Of a DNA stretch of 55,458 bases, positions 35,764 to 44,731 are shown piece by piece. How positions within the stretch are numbered: position 1 is the stretch's first letter; the number at the start of each line of letters is the position of its first letter. The notes below the pieces were generated by a model. It ran no database searches, was not told where the DNA came from, and saw only the letters and a program-made list of their open reading frames with translations. Made by a program: the position numbers and the translations under genes. The stretch is from positions 1-55,458 of the forward strand of contig CANLZY010000034.1 in the NCBI GenBank assembly GCA_947495685.1. Direction: 5' to 3'. This DNA is from an uncultured Tropicimonas sp. GTDB taxonomy: Bacteria > Pseudomonadota > Alphaproteobacteria > Rhodobacterales > Rhodobacteraceae.

Positions 35764-36834
35764 ATGAAAAAAATGACCTATTGCCGGATTGCGCCCATTG
35801 CCCTCGCCCTGACTGGGGGAGCCTTCATTGGGAGTGTCGCCAGCGCCCAAATCGCCGGCAACGATCTTGATGCCCTGTTGGAGGCCCGTGAAATCCCGGT
35901 GATGATCGGCAACTTCGCCCGGGCCGCAACGGACATCGAACTTGCCAAATACGTGTCTCTCGCCAGCGGCGTGAACCGTTTCTTCCACTTCCGCGAGCCG
36001 GGCGACGTGGACAACCAGCCGACGATCCGCATGAATTTCGACACGCTCTACAGCACGGCGGTCGTCGATATCAGCGACGGCGCGACGCTCACGCTGCCGG
36101 AGGTGGGAGAGCGGTACATGTCGGCGATGATCGTCAATCAGGACCATTACATCAACGATGTGTTCCATGGCGGCGGCAGCTACACGCTCGGCACCGAGAC
36201 CTTCGATACGCCGTATGTCATTGTTTTCATGCGCACGCTTGTGGATGCGTCCGATCCTGACGACGTGACGGCCGTGCACGCGATCCAGGATCAGATGACA
36301 CTCGAAGCCGCGTCGTCGCAGCCATTCATCTTGCCGGACTATGACGAAGAGAGCTACGAGGCGTTGGTCGCGGGGCTGAACGCGCTGCTGCCATTCCTGG
36401 CCGACAGCTCGGGCGCCTTTGGTCCGAAGGACGAGGTCGACCCGATACACCACTTGCTCAACACCGCCATCGGCTGGGGCGGCCTGCCCGAACGCGAGGC
36501 GTTCTATGATGGCGCCGATCCGGGGTTGCCCGTGGGCGAATACAAGATCGACGTTCCCGCGGATGTGCCGGTGGAAGCGTTCTGGTCCGTCAGTCTCTAC
36601 AACAAGAACGGCTTCTTCGAGAAGAATGACCGAAACGCCTACAACGTGAATTCGGTCATGGGGACGCAGAACGACGACGGCTCGATGACGATTCATCTTG
36701 GCGGCTGCGAAGACGATCGTGTGAATTGTCTGCCGTTGATGGAGGGGTGGAATTACGTCGTTCGGATGTACCGGCCCGAACCGTCGGTTATCGATGGCAG
36801 CTGGACCTTCCCCACCGTTGTTCCTGCCAATTGA
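35764..36834 (+). CDS. Exported DUF1254/DUF1214 protein
   Basis: 356 residues with a signal peptide (ends VASAQ). The DUF1254 part has QPTIRMNFDTLYSTAVVDISDG and RYMSAMIVNQDHYI. The DUF1214 part has GWGGLPEREA, VPVEAFWSVSLYNKNGFFEKN and GCEDDRVNCLP followed by GWNYVVRMYRPE. These proteins are periplasmic or secreted, of unknown biochemical function. Tandem with a shorter paralogue directly downstream. Confidence 0.88.
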   Translation: MKKMTYCRIAPIALALTGGAFIGSVASAQIAGNDLDALLEAREIPVMIGNFARAATDIELAKYVSLASGVNRFFHFREPGDVDNQPTIRMNFDTLYSTAVVDISDGATLTLPEVGERYMSAMIVNQDHYINDVFHGGGSYTLGTETFDTPYVIVFMRTLVDASDPDDVTAVHAIQDQMTLEAASSQPFILPDYDEESYEALVAGLNALLPFLADSSGAFGPKDEVDPIHHLLNTAIGWGGLPEREAFYDGADPGLPVGEYKIDVPADVPVEAFWSVSLYNKNGFFEKNDRNAYNVNSVMGTQNDDGSMTIHLGGCEDDRVNCLPLMEGWNYVVRMYRPEPSVIDGSWTFPTVVPAN

Positions 36835-36845
36835 AGGGTATGAAA

Positions 36846-37847
36846 ATGAAAACCAAGCTACTGCTGACAGTCGCGCTCTGCGCACCGACACTGGCCGTTG
36901 CCGAAAGCGTCACGGTCGATACCTTCGTCCGCGCGGAATCCGACTTTTACATCCGGGCAAACATGGAGGCCTTCGGCTATGGGCTGGGGGAGCTGCATCA
37001 TTTGCGCGACCCCATTGCGCCGGACAACCAGCCGACAATTCGCATGAACCAGGATACGCTGTATTCCGGTTTGGTGCTGGACCTCTCTGAGCCGGCCGAG
37101 ATCACCTTGCCTGAAATCGACGGCCGCTATCAGTCCATGCATGTGGTCAGTCAGGATCACTATATGTTCGCCGAGGCCAAGCCCGGAACCCACACGCTGA
37201 CCGAGGAAGAGGTGGGGACCCGATTTGCCTCTGTCAGCTTCCGCACATTCGTTGATGTCTCGAACCCGGAGGACATTGAAAAGGCACACGCCGCGCAAGA
37301 CGCCATCGAGGTCAGTGGCGGTGGCGAAGGTCCGTTCGAGACGCCCGACTGGGACCTCAAGGCTCTGACCGTGGCCCGCCAGGCCCTGAGCGACGTCGCT
37401 GTGCTTGGCTTCAATGCGGATTTCGCCTTTGGCAGCAAGGATGAGGTGCGCCCGATCGACCACCTTGTTGGCGCCGCGGCGGGCTGGGGCGGGTTGCCGC
37501 GCACGGCTGCCTCTTATGTCGTGGATAGCGTGGCCGCCAATGATGGCGAGGTTGCGCATGCCGTGACGGTCAAGGACGTGCCGGTGGATGCGTTCTGGTC
37601 CGTCACCGTTTACAACGCCGATGGCTATCTGGAGCCGAACGATCTTGGCGTGAACAGCTACAACAATGTCAGCGCCAAGCCGAATGACGACGGGTCCTAC
37701 ACGCTGCATTTCGGCAGCTGCGAGGATGGCCGGATCAACTGCATCCCGATCTCGCCCGGCTGGAACCACTCCATCCGCCTCTATGAACCACGCGCGGAAA
37801 TCCTCGAGGGCAGCTGGAGTTTTCCAGCCTTCGAACGGGTCAAGTGA
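36846..37847 (+). CDS. Exported DUF1254/DUF1214 protein, tandem paralogue
   Basis: 333 residues. A signal peptide ends at TLAVA. It shares with its upstream neighbour QPTIRMNQDTLYSG, RYQSMHVVSQDHYM, GWGGLPRTA, VPVDAFWSVTVYNADGYLEPN and GCEDGRINCIPISPGWNH. The start at 36846 is preferred over ATG 36840 because AAGGG then lies 7 bases away. The pair arose by duplication; their divergence (about half of the residues in the aligned blocks) suggests separate roles. Confidence 0.87.
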   Translation: MKTKLLLTVALCAPTLAVAESVTVDTFVRAESDFYIRANMEAFGYGLGELHHLRDPIAPDNQPTIRMNQDTLYSGLVLDLSEPAEITLPEIDGRYQSMHVVSQDHYMFAEAKPGTHTLTEEEVGTRFASVSFRTFVDVSNPEDIEKAHAAQDAIEVSGGGEGPFETPDWDLKALTVARQALSDVAVLGFNADFAFGSKDEVRPIDHLVGAAAGWGGLPRTAASYVVDSVAANDGEVAHAVTVKDVPVDAFWSVTVYNADGYLEPNDLGVNSYNNVSAKPNDDGSYTLHFGSCEDGRINCIPISPGWNHSIRLYEPRAEILEGSWSFPAFERVK

Positions 37848-38410
37848 ACCTGGGTTGGCGGAAAAGTGAGCCGCGACAAGTGGGTGAGCCCGCCGGGAGC
37901 CGGGGCTCTGCTGTGGGCTCCTCACTGCCTTTCATTGTATCTTCAACGAATGGCAGATGCGTGTGGATTGCGCTTGAAAACAGGGGTTCGAGGGACGTCG
38001 AGTTTCTCGGAAGATAGCTCCAGGTCGACATTGTTTCGCAACTCGCCTTGAGGGCCGACTTTCCGCCCTTGCCCGACAGACAAACCGCCGAGACCCTCAT
38101 TCGCATCGCTCTGATGAACCACTGTTCAGCCCTCGGAACGGCTCAGGACGTCTGCGATGGATGAGCCCGTTGCCGACCTCGGCGTGGAGCGCAGAATTCG
38201 GCAACGCGTGGCGGACAGAGGGTTTTGGCTGAGTTCTCCTTGTGCGTCTGCATTGCAAAGGTACCTTTGTGCCGACGCACGAAATCGAACCTCAAGAAAC
38301 CCTTGGATAGCGGCAGAGTGACCTTGCGCTTGACGGAAGGTCGGTCGCGTCAAACGTCTGGCAACCAGTAATTCCTTGCCCTGTCGCTTTTTTCTGGCCT
38401 ATCGACGTTC
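37848..38410. other. Intergenic between DUF1254 pair and dctB, with one long palindrome
   Basis: No credible gene. It contains the 39-bp inverted repeat listed separately and a GAGCCC...GGGCTC stem near 37890 that may end the DUF1254 operon. No good ribosome binding site precedes dctB. Confidence 0.5.
38242..38280. repeat. 39-bp inverted repeat centred on CAAAGGTACCTTTG
   Basis: The arms are GTGCGTC(T/G)GCA and CAAAGGT; the left arm has an extra TTG between the two blocks. The centre is a perfect 14-bp palindrome (38256-38269) and the ends are GTGCGTC / GACGCAC. It lies ~130 bases upstream of dctB. It could be an operator, a transcriptional hairpin or joined ends of a lost mobile element. 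Confidence 0.65.
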
Positions 38411-40138
38411 ATGCGCCAAATTCCGATGCTCATACCAGTTCTTGCAATGATCGTTGTTGCTGCCGGAGTCTTCAGGGCGTCCTACGTCTATTTCCAATCC
38501 GAGGAGATCGCCACGGCCGAAGGACGGCTGTCCCTCTACCAGAGCACCGTCGTCGCGGAGTTGGAGAGGTTTTCTCATCTGACCCACGTCCTGGCCCGCG
38601 ATGCCTCGGTGGTGGAAACCGCCAGCGGCAAGGCCACCGGCGACTTGAATTTGAAACTGGAGGATTTTGCAGAGAAGGCAGGTCTGGATGCCATCTACCT
38701 GATGGGCCCGGAGGGGTTTACCATTGCCGCTTCCAATTACCGCCGGGCGGACAGCTTTGTTGGGCAGAATTACGCATTTCGCCCGTATTTTCAAACGGCA
38801 CTCGATGGAGAACAGGGGCGGTTTTATGCCATTGGCACCACCACGGGCCTTCCGGGGTACTTCATTGCCGATGCGGTGCGCAACGCAGATGGAAGCACCA
38901 TAGGCGTTGTTGCGATCAAGATCGGGTTCTCGTTGCTGGAACAGAGCTGGCATAACTCTGGCGAGCAGGTCTTTCTTGCCAATGAAGACGGTGTGGTGGT
39001 CCTGTCCTCCGATCCGGACTGGCGATACCGGGTATTGGTGCCGCTCTCCGAGAGCCAGCGCCAACAGATCGAGGACGCGCGGCAGTTTCCTGGCCGAGCG
39101 CTTGAACCACTCGATTGGCGTCCAATGCCAGGGCTACGCGCGAGGATCGTCAACGACGAACGCATCCACCTGACGGCTGATATCCCGCATCATGATTGGA
39201 CGCTTCACTACTTCGCAAGCGATGACAGCGCCGTTGCGCGGAGCTGGTTGGTGACATCTCTGGTGGTTGCTGTCGCCGGCCTTGCATTCATCGTACTGCA
39301 AATCCAGCGCGCCCGCCGGGTCAGCGCCGCGCTGGCGCGATCCGAAAACGAGGAAGCGAAACTACGTCAGGCCAACCAACTTCTGGCGATCGAGGTCGAG
39401 GACCGCAAGACGGCCGAACGGCGTTTGAAACGCGCCCAGGATGAACTGGGACGAGCAAGTCGGCTCGCAGCACTTGGCACGCTTTCCGCGTCGGTGACGC
39501 ATGAACTTGGCCAACCGATCGCCGCGATGCGCAACCATCTGGTGGCGGCTGAAATAGGATCGGACGGGCCGAGCGCCCTGACCGGCAAGATCGGCAACCT
39601 CGTCGACCGGATGGAGGGGATCACCCGCCAGCTGAAGTTCTTTGCGACACCAGATGCAGAAACCTTCGTCTCGGTGAACCTCAAAGACGCCGCACGGGCC
39701 TCTGTTGCGCTGGTTGAGCCAAACCTGACGGCGGCAAATGCGCAAATCCACATGGACCTTCCAGAAAACCCCGTGATCTTTCGAGGAAGTCGTCTGAGAA
39801 TTGAGCAGGTAATGACCAACTTGCTACGCAACGCGGTTGATGCCTGCGAAGAGTGTGAGACGCCTGAAATACGGGTGCGGATGGGCACATCGAATGGACA
39901 AGTCTGGTTCGAGGTTGAAGACAACGGACATGGACTTGGCGCGGCAACCCTGGCCGACGTTCAGGAACCCTTCGTGACCACCCGGGAAAGCGGGCGCGGC
40001 ATGGGGTTGGGGTTGGCCATCTCGGCCGGTATCGTCAACGATCATGGCGGGTCCATGTCGGCCCACAACATTGAAACAGGAGGGGCGGTCTTTCGGGTGG
40101 AGTTCCCCGCAACTCAAAGGGCTGGCAACGTAGAATGA
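38411..40138 (+). CDS. dctB: DctB-type sensor histidine kinase
   Basis: 575 residues. One membrane helix near the N-terminus and one near 285-300 bracket a periplasmic PDC/Cache double sensor (FAEKAGLDAIYLMGPEGFTIAASNY, FRPYFQTALDGEQGRFYAIGTTTG), the DctB arrangement. The cytoplasmic part has a coiled coil, HisKA (SASVTHELGQPIAAMRNH) and HATPase_c (NLLRNAVDAC, DNGHGL, GMGLGLAIS). It overlaps the DctD-like gene by 4 bases. It presumably senses the substrate of the TRAP transporter behind it; C4-dicarboxylates are the family precedent, not shown here. Confidence 0.88.
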   Translation: MRQIPMLIPVLAMIVVAAGVFRASYVYFQSEEIATAEGRLSLYQSTVVAELERFSHLTHVLARDASVVETASGKATGDLNLKLEDFAEKAGLDAIYLMGPEGFTIAASNYRRADSFVGQNYAFRPYFQTALDGEQGRFYAIGTTTGLPGYFIADAVRNADGSTIGVVAIKIGFSLLEQSWHNSGEQVFLANEDGVVVLSSDPDWRYRVLVPLSESQRQQIEDARQFPGRALEPLDWRPMPGLRARIVNDERIHLTADIPHHDWTLHYFASDDSAVARSWLVTSLVVAVAGLAFIVLQIQRARRVSAALARSENEEAKLRQANQLLAIEVEDRKTAERRLKRAQDELGRASRLAALGTLSASVTHELGQPIAAMRNHLVAAEIGSDGPSALTGKIGNLVDRMEGITRQLKFFATPDAETFVSVNLKDAARASVALVEPNLTAANAQIHMDLPENPVIFRGSRLRIEQVMTNLLRNAVDACEECETPEIRVRMGTSNGQVWFEVEDNGHGLGAATLADVQEPFVTTRESGRGMGLGLAISAGIVNDHGGSMSAHNIETGGAVFRVEFPATQRAGNVE

Positions 40139-41475
40139 CAAAGAACAAGGCGTTCCGCATTCTGGTCATCGATGACGACAAATCCATGCGGCAATCGCTC
40201 TTGGAGCTTCTGGAAGTCGCGGGCTGGCAGGCCGTTGCGATCTCGCGGGCCAGCATGGCGGAAAACCACATGGCGGATTTTCAGCCCGACGTCATCCTGT
40301 CCGATGTACGAATGCCCGGGATGTCGGGGCTTGATCTGCTCGCCAGCCTGGACAGGAGTACCGCCGCTCCGCTGGTTCTGATCTCGGCCCACGGGGACAT
40401 CCCCACGGCAGTGAAGGCCATTCAGGATGGCGCCTACGGCTTTGTGGAAAAACCCTATGAACCCCGCAGGCTCCTGACCATTCTCAAGCATGCGGCCGAG
40501 CAGAACCGGATGCGGCAGACCAATACGCGTTTGAAAGAGCGTCTATTCAAGCTTTCCGGCCTCGACCGCGTCCTGCTGGGGCAGACGGATCAGGTTGTCC
40601 ACCTGCGTCAGGATATTCTGGATTTGGCCGATATCGGCATCACGGTCCTGATCGAAGGAGAAACAGGAACAGGCAAGGAACTGGTTGCCCGCGCGCTGCA
40701 CGACCTGGGCACGGACGCCGGATCGCCGTTTCTGGCCTTGAACTGCGCCGCGCTGTCTCCTGACACTTTCGAAGCTGAAATGCTCGGTGTCGCGGGAGGA
40801 CCTGACGGCAGGCTCCTTGCTGCCTCCGGCGGCACCTTGTTTCTCGACGAGATCTGCTCCTGCCCGATCGTGGTTCAGGCCAAGTTGCTGAGGGTGATCG
40901 AGGACAAGCAGATCTTTCCGGTGAATGCGCAGCGCCCGGTTCCGATCAGCTTTCGCGTCATTTCTGCGACGAACGAGGACGTGGAACTGGCCGTCAAGGA
41001 AGGCCGGATGCGGCAGGACCTTCTGTTCCGGCTCAATACCATGATGCTGCGCCTGCCAACCCTCCGCCAACGGCGCGACGATCTGGTGCTTCTGGCCACG
41101 CATTTCCTGGAGGAATTCGCGCGCATTTACGAAATTGCCGTCCCGGACATCAGTCAGGATGATCTGGCCGCGCTGCTTGCGCATGATTGGCCAGGCAACG
41201 TCAGGGAACTGCGCAGCGTCTGTGAGCGCAGGATCCTGTCCGCCCGTCGTGGAGGTGGATCGATGACGCAGGCCATCAGGACAGACCAGCATCTGGACAA
41301 TATCCCCGATACCCTTCGCGAGGCCGTGGCAGCCTTTGAGCGTGAACTGATCGGCAAGGCGATCACGGCCCATGAAGGCCGCATGGACGCAGCTGCCGAG
41401 GCCCTGGGGATCGGACGCCGGACCCTGAACGAAAAAATCGTCAAACTCGGGCTCGACAAGGGCGCCCTGCTGTAG
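40135..41475 (+). CDS. dctD: DctD-type response regulator lacking the GAFTGA loop
   Basis: 446 residues. Receiver (D57 in VILSDVRMPG), AAA+ domain with Walker A GETGTGKE (175-182), Walker B GGTLFLDEI (232-240) and arginine-finger region, then a Fis-type helix-turn-helix (MDAAAEALGIGRRTLNEKI). Between NCAALSPDTFEAEMLG and the Walker B motif, where sigma-54 activators carry GAFTGA, only VAGGPDGRLLAAS is found and the segment is about 8 residues short. The protein is therefore unlikely to engage sigma-54. Rhodobacter capsulatus NtrC is a known sigma-70-acting precedent lacking this motif. Confidence 0.88.
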   Translation: MTKNKAFRILVIDDDKSMRQSLLELLEVAGWQAVAISRASMAENHMADFQPDVILSDVRMPGMSGLDLLASLDRSTAAPLVLISAHGDIPTAVKAIQDGAYGFVEKPYEPRRLLTILKHAAEQNRMRQTNTRLKERLFKLSGLDRVLLGQTDQVVHLRQDILDLADIGITVLIEGETGTGKELVARALHDLGTDAGSPFLALNCAALSPDTFEAEMLGVAGGPDGRLLAASGGTLFLDEICSCPIVVQAKLLRVIEDKQIFPVNAQRPVPISFRVISATNEDVELAVKEGRMRQDLLFRLNTMMLRLPTLRQRRDDLVLLATHFLEEFARIYEIAVPDISQDDLAALLAHDWPGNVRELRSVCERRILSARRGGGSMTQAIRTDQHLDNIPDTLREAVAAFERELIGKAITAHEGRMDAAAEALGIGRRTLNEKIVKLGLDKGALL

Positions 41476-41485
41476 CCCGCCGGCT

Positions 41486-41501
41486 CTGCGGAAATCCGCA
41501 G
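41486..41501 (+). promoter_or_regulatory. Dyad CTGCGGAAATCCGCAG between dctD and dctP
   Basis: Perfect 7-bp arms CTGCGGA / TCCGCAG around AA, 11 bases after the dctD stop and ~100 bases before dctP. It may be the binding site of the DctD-like regulator or a weak terminator. I found no convincing -24/-12 sigma-54 promoter (TGGCAC-N5-TTGC) before dctP, in keeping with the altered regulator. Confidence 0.5.
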
Positions 41502-41601
41502 GGACGGCAAGATTGAGCGTGCAGTTTCCTTCATAGTCCGGGCCGTCGGCTTCCTGAATACTCGCAGGATCAAGATCCGCTTGCTTCTGGGAGGAACCAA
41601 C

Positions 41602-42612
41602 ATGCGCAAGTATCTGAACCGGGTGGCCGTCGCCGCCGTGTCGATCGCCTTTGCATCCGAAGCCCTGGCCACCGAATGGAATGTCTCGCTCTGGGGCAAA
41701 CGACGCGCCTTCACCGAACATGTCGAAAAGCTCGCCGAGTTGGTCTCCGAAAAGACCGATGGCGATTTCACCCTGAACATCAGCTATGGTGGCCTGTCCA
41801 AGAACAAGGAAAACCTCGACGGGATTTCCATCGGTGCCTTCGAGATGGCCCAGTTCTGCGCCGGATACCATCGCGACAAGAACCCTTCGATCACCGTTCT
41901 GGAGCTGCCGTTCCTTGGTGTGACCTCACTGGAACAGGAAATTGCACTGTCGATGGCTGTCTATCAGCATCCGGCCGTACAAAAGGACCTTGCCCGCTGG
42001 GACGCCACGCTGCTGATGCCTTCGCCGCTTCCGCAATACAATCTCATTGGTGTCGGGGACGCGCCGAAGACGCTTGCAGACTTCGACGGGCTGACCGTTC
42101 GCGCAACGGGCGGGATCGGCAAGGCGATGGATACTGTCGGCGCGGTTCCGACATCCATGTCGGCCTCCGAGGTTCGTCAGGCCATGGACAGCGGTATCGT
42201 CAAGGCTGTCAGCTTTGCGCCGCATGCCCATATGTCCTTTGGCACCATCGAGAACGGGAAATGGTGGACCACGAACCTCAACCCGGGCACGGTCAACTGT
42301 CCGGTCGTGGTCAACACGCCGGCGCTGCAGGATCTGTCGGACGAACACCGTGAAGCGCTGCTGGGCTCGGTCGAAGAGGCTCTGGATCATTACGTGACCC
42401 ACTACCAGTCCAAGACGATGGAAGCCTGGGGTCCTGCCCTGGACGAGCGTGGAATCGAACGCGTCACCTTCTCTGATGAGGAAATCGCGGCCTTCAAGGA
42501 AGCTGCCGCGGCCCCCGCCGCCGCTGCCTGGATCGAAGAAAACACCGCTCGCCGGCTTCCGGCGCAAGAACTCTACGACCTCGTGACCGGAATGGTTGCA
42601 AGCGGAAGCTGA
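41602..42612 (+). CDS. dctP: TRAP transporter substrate-binding protein (DctP family)
   Basis: 336 residues, signal peptide ending near EALATE. DctP-fold markers include FDGLTVRATGGIGKAMDTVGAVPTSM and the MASEVRQAMDSGIVKAVS-like lobe hinge. It binds the substrate in the periplasm for the DctQM membrane pair. GGAGG precedes the ATG. The substrate is unknown; the receptor lacks residues that would allow me to name it. Confidence 0.92.
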   Translation: MRKYLNRVAVAAVSIAFASEALATEWNVSLWGKRRAFTEHVEKLAELVSEKTDGDFTLNISYGGLSKNKENLDGISIGAFEMAQFCAGYHRDKNPSITVLELPFLGVTSLEQEIALSMAVYQHPAVQKDLARWDATLLMPSPLPQYNLIGVGDAPKTLADFDGLTVRATGGIGKAMDTVGAVPTSMSASEVRQAMDSGIVKAVSFAPHAHMSFGTIENGKWWTTNLNPGTVNCPVVVNTPALQDLSDEHREALLGSVEEALDHYVTHYQSKTMEAWGPALDERGIERVTFSDEEIAAFKEAAAAPAAAAWIEENTARRLPAQELYDLVTGMVASGS

Positions 42613-42686
42613 GCCGTCTGCCCTGCGCCGCGTCTTCCTGAAGGCGCAGGGCTCCCCCTTCATCAAAGTCCTTGCGGAGAGTCGTC

Positions 42687-43319
42687 ATGGCAGGATCATC
42701 CCTCGTGCTGACCGATGACAGCCTTCTCAGTCAGATCGACCAGCGCCTCTACAGGCTGGAAGGGTATCTGGCACTTCTGAGCGGCCTTGCGGTCTTTTCT
42801 CTCATGTTGCTTGCGGTCTTTTCCGTCGGAGGGCGCAATCTGGCGAACCTGCCACTGCCCGGTTATGTCGACTGGATCGAGCAGGTTATGCCACTGATTG
42901 CCTTCATGGGCATTTCCTTCACGCAACGCGATGGCGGACACATCCGCATGGACATGCTGGTGGGCGCCCTTCGTGGACGGCCTCTCTTTCTGGCCGAACT
43001 TGTGACCACCCTGGTCATTCTTGTCCTGATGCTTCTCCTGGTTTGGGGAAGCTGGGCGCATTTCGAGCGGAGTTTCGATTTCAGCGCGCCTCTGTGGAGT
43101 TCTGACAGCTCGATGGATATCTCCCTGCCGCTCTGGCCCGCAAAACTGTTGGTGCCTGTCGCGTTCAGCGTGCTGTGCCTGCGCCTTGCCCTTCAGGTCT
43201 GGGCCTATGGCCGGGCCCTTGTCACCGGGGACGCCAAGCTCGTCGCGGTGCCGCTGATCGCCGACGCTGCCACACAGGCTGCGATGGAAGCCGAGCATGT
43301 CTCGGGCCAGGACAATTGA
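42687..43319 (+). CDS. dctQ: TRAP transporter small permease (DctQ family)
   Basis: 210 residues, four membrane helices. Family hallmarks are the GGRNLANLPLPGYVDWIEQVMPLIAFMGISFTQRDGGHIRMDML region. It partners the large permease encoded 11 bases downstream. Confidence 0.9.
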   Translation: MAGSSLVLTDDSLLSQIDQRLYRLEGYLALLSGLAVFSLMLLAVFSVGGRNLANLPLPGYVDWIEQVMPLIAFMGISFTQRDGGHIRMDMLVGALRGRPLFLAELVTTLVILVLMLLLVWGSWAHFERSFDFSAPLWSSDSSMDISLPLWPAKLLVPVAFSVLCLRLALQVWAYGRALVTGDAKLVAVPLIADAATQAAMEAEHVSGQDN

Positions 43320-43330
43320 GGTAGACTGAT

Positions 43331-44731
43331 ATGGAACCGATCGAAATCGGACTGATTGTTTCAGGCGGGATGCTCGTTCTGGTGGTCCTGGGCATGCGGG
43401 TCGCCTTTGCTGCCGCGGCAGCGGGCCTGGTTGGCCTGACCTGGATCTTCTGGGCAAAGTTCGGGTATGATCCCGAGCGTTTCGGCAAGGCCCTTACCAT
43501 TGCGGTCAAGACCGCAGGCCAGGTCCCCCATTCCAAGATCTCGAGCCAGGCACTCTCCCTGATCCCCACCTTCATCCTGATCGGCTATCTGGCCTATTAC
43601 GCAGGCTTGACCAAGGCCCTGTTTGAGGCTGCCAAGCGATGGCTGGCCTGGGTTCCCGGCGGGTTGGCCGTCTCGACCGTCTTCGCCACCGCTGGTTTTG
43701 CCGCCGTGTCCGGGGCTTCGGTGGCGACGTCCGCGGTCTTCGCGCGCATTGCCATCCCGGAGATGCTGAAGATCGGCTACAACAAGCAATTCGCCGCCGG
43801 TGTGGTTGCCGCCGGCGGCACCCTGGCCTCGTTGATCCCGCCCTCTGCCATTCTGGTGATCTATGCCATCATCGTTGAACAGGACGTGGGCAAATTGCTT
43901 CTGGCGGGGTTCATCCCGGGCGCCTTCTCGGCCGTCATATACGGGTTGCTGATTATCGGCATGGCCAAGGTCATAAAGGGGTTCGGGCCGCCGGTCACAG
44001 GTTTCACCTGGAAGGAGCGCTTTGCGTCGCTGCCGCCCGCCCTGCCCATCGTCTTCGTGGTCGTGACCATCATCTTCTTCGTCTACAATCCCTTTGGCGG
44101 AGATGCATGGGGAACCCCAACGGAAGGCGGTGCGATCGGTGCCTTCGTGGTGTTCCTGATGGCCCTCTATCATGGCATGCGCTGGTCCGAACTCAAGGAC
44201 GCGCTTCTTGAGACCGCCAAACTGAGCGTGATGATCTTCACCATCATCTGGGGTGTGCTGATCTATGTGCGGTTCCTGGGCTTTGCAGAGTTGCCAAGTG
44301 CCTTTTCCGATTGGATCACGTCGCTCACGATGTCGCCGATGCTGATCCTGGTTTGCATTCTGCTGGCCTACGCGGTGTTGGGGATGTTCATGGACGCCAT
44401 CGGCATGCTGTTGCTGACGCTCCCCGTTGTCTATCCAGCGGTGATGGCCCTGAACGGCGGCGAAGCGGTCTCTGCTGCCGAGAGCGCCTTTGGCATGTCG
44501 GGGCCGATGTGTGCAATCTGGTTCGGCATCCTGGTCGTGAAGATGGCCGAGTTCTGTCTGATCACGCCCCCTATCGGTTTGAACTGTTTCGTGGTGGCCG
44601 GCGTGCGTGACGACCTGACAGTCCAGGACGTGTTCAAAGGCGTGACGCCCTTCTTCATCGCCGATGCCGTGACCATTGCCCTGCTTGTGGCCTTCCCTGC
44701 CATCGTACTCTGGTTGCCGGGGAAAGTCTGA
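43331..44731 (+). CDS. dctM: TRAP transporter large permease (DctM family)
   Basis: 466 residues with about twelve membrane helices. Conserved DctM blocks: IPTFILIGYLAYYAGL, GGTLASLIPPSAILVIYAIIVEQ, EGGAIGAF, LLTLPVVYPAV and ITPPIGLNCFVVAG. It carries the Na+-coupled transport path. Last gene of the dct operon. Confidence 0.94.
   Translation: MEPIEIGLIVSGGMLVLVVLGMRVAFAAAAAGLVGLTWIFWAKFGYDPERFGKALTIAVKTAGQVPHSKISSQALSLIPTFILIGYLAYYAGLTKALFEAAKRWLAWVPGGLAVSTVFATAGFAAVSGASVATSAVFARIAIPEMLKIGYNKQFAAGVVAAGGTLASLIPPSAILVIYAIIVEQDVGKLLLAGFIPGAFSAVIYGLLIIGMAKVIKGFGPPVTGFTWKERFASLPPALPIVFVVVTIIFFVYNPFGGDAWGTPTEGGAIGAFVVFLMALYHGMRWSELKDALLETAKLSVMIFTIIWGVLIYVRFLGFAELPSAFSDWITSLTMSPMLILVCILLAYAVLGMFMDAIGMLLLTLPVVYPAVMALNGGEAVSAAESAFGMSGPMCAIWFGILVVKMAEFCLITPPIGLNCFVVAGVRDDLTVQDVFKGVTPFFIADAVTIALLVAFPAIVLWLPGKV

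Noticed and set aside
41532-41542. CATAGTCCGG upstream of dctP as a further site for the locus regulator at 16600
   Set aside because: Single imperfect copy far from the H-NOX locus, without phasing or symmetry; likely chance.
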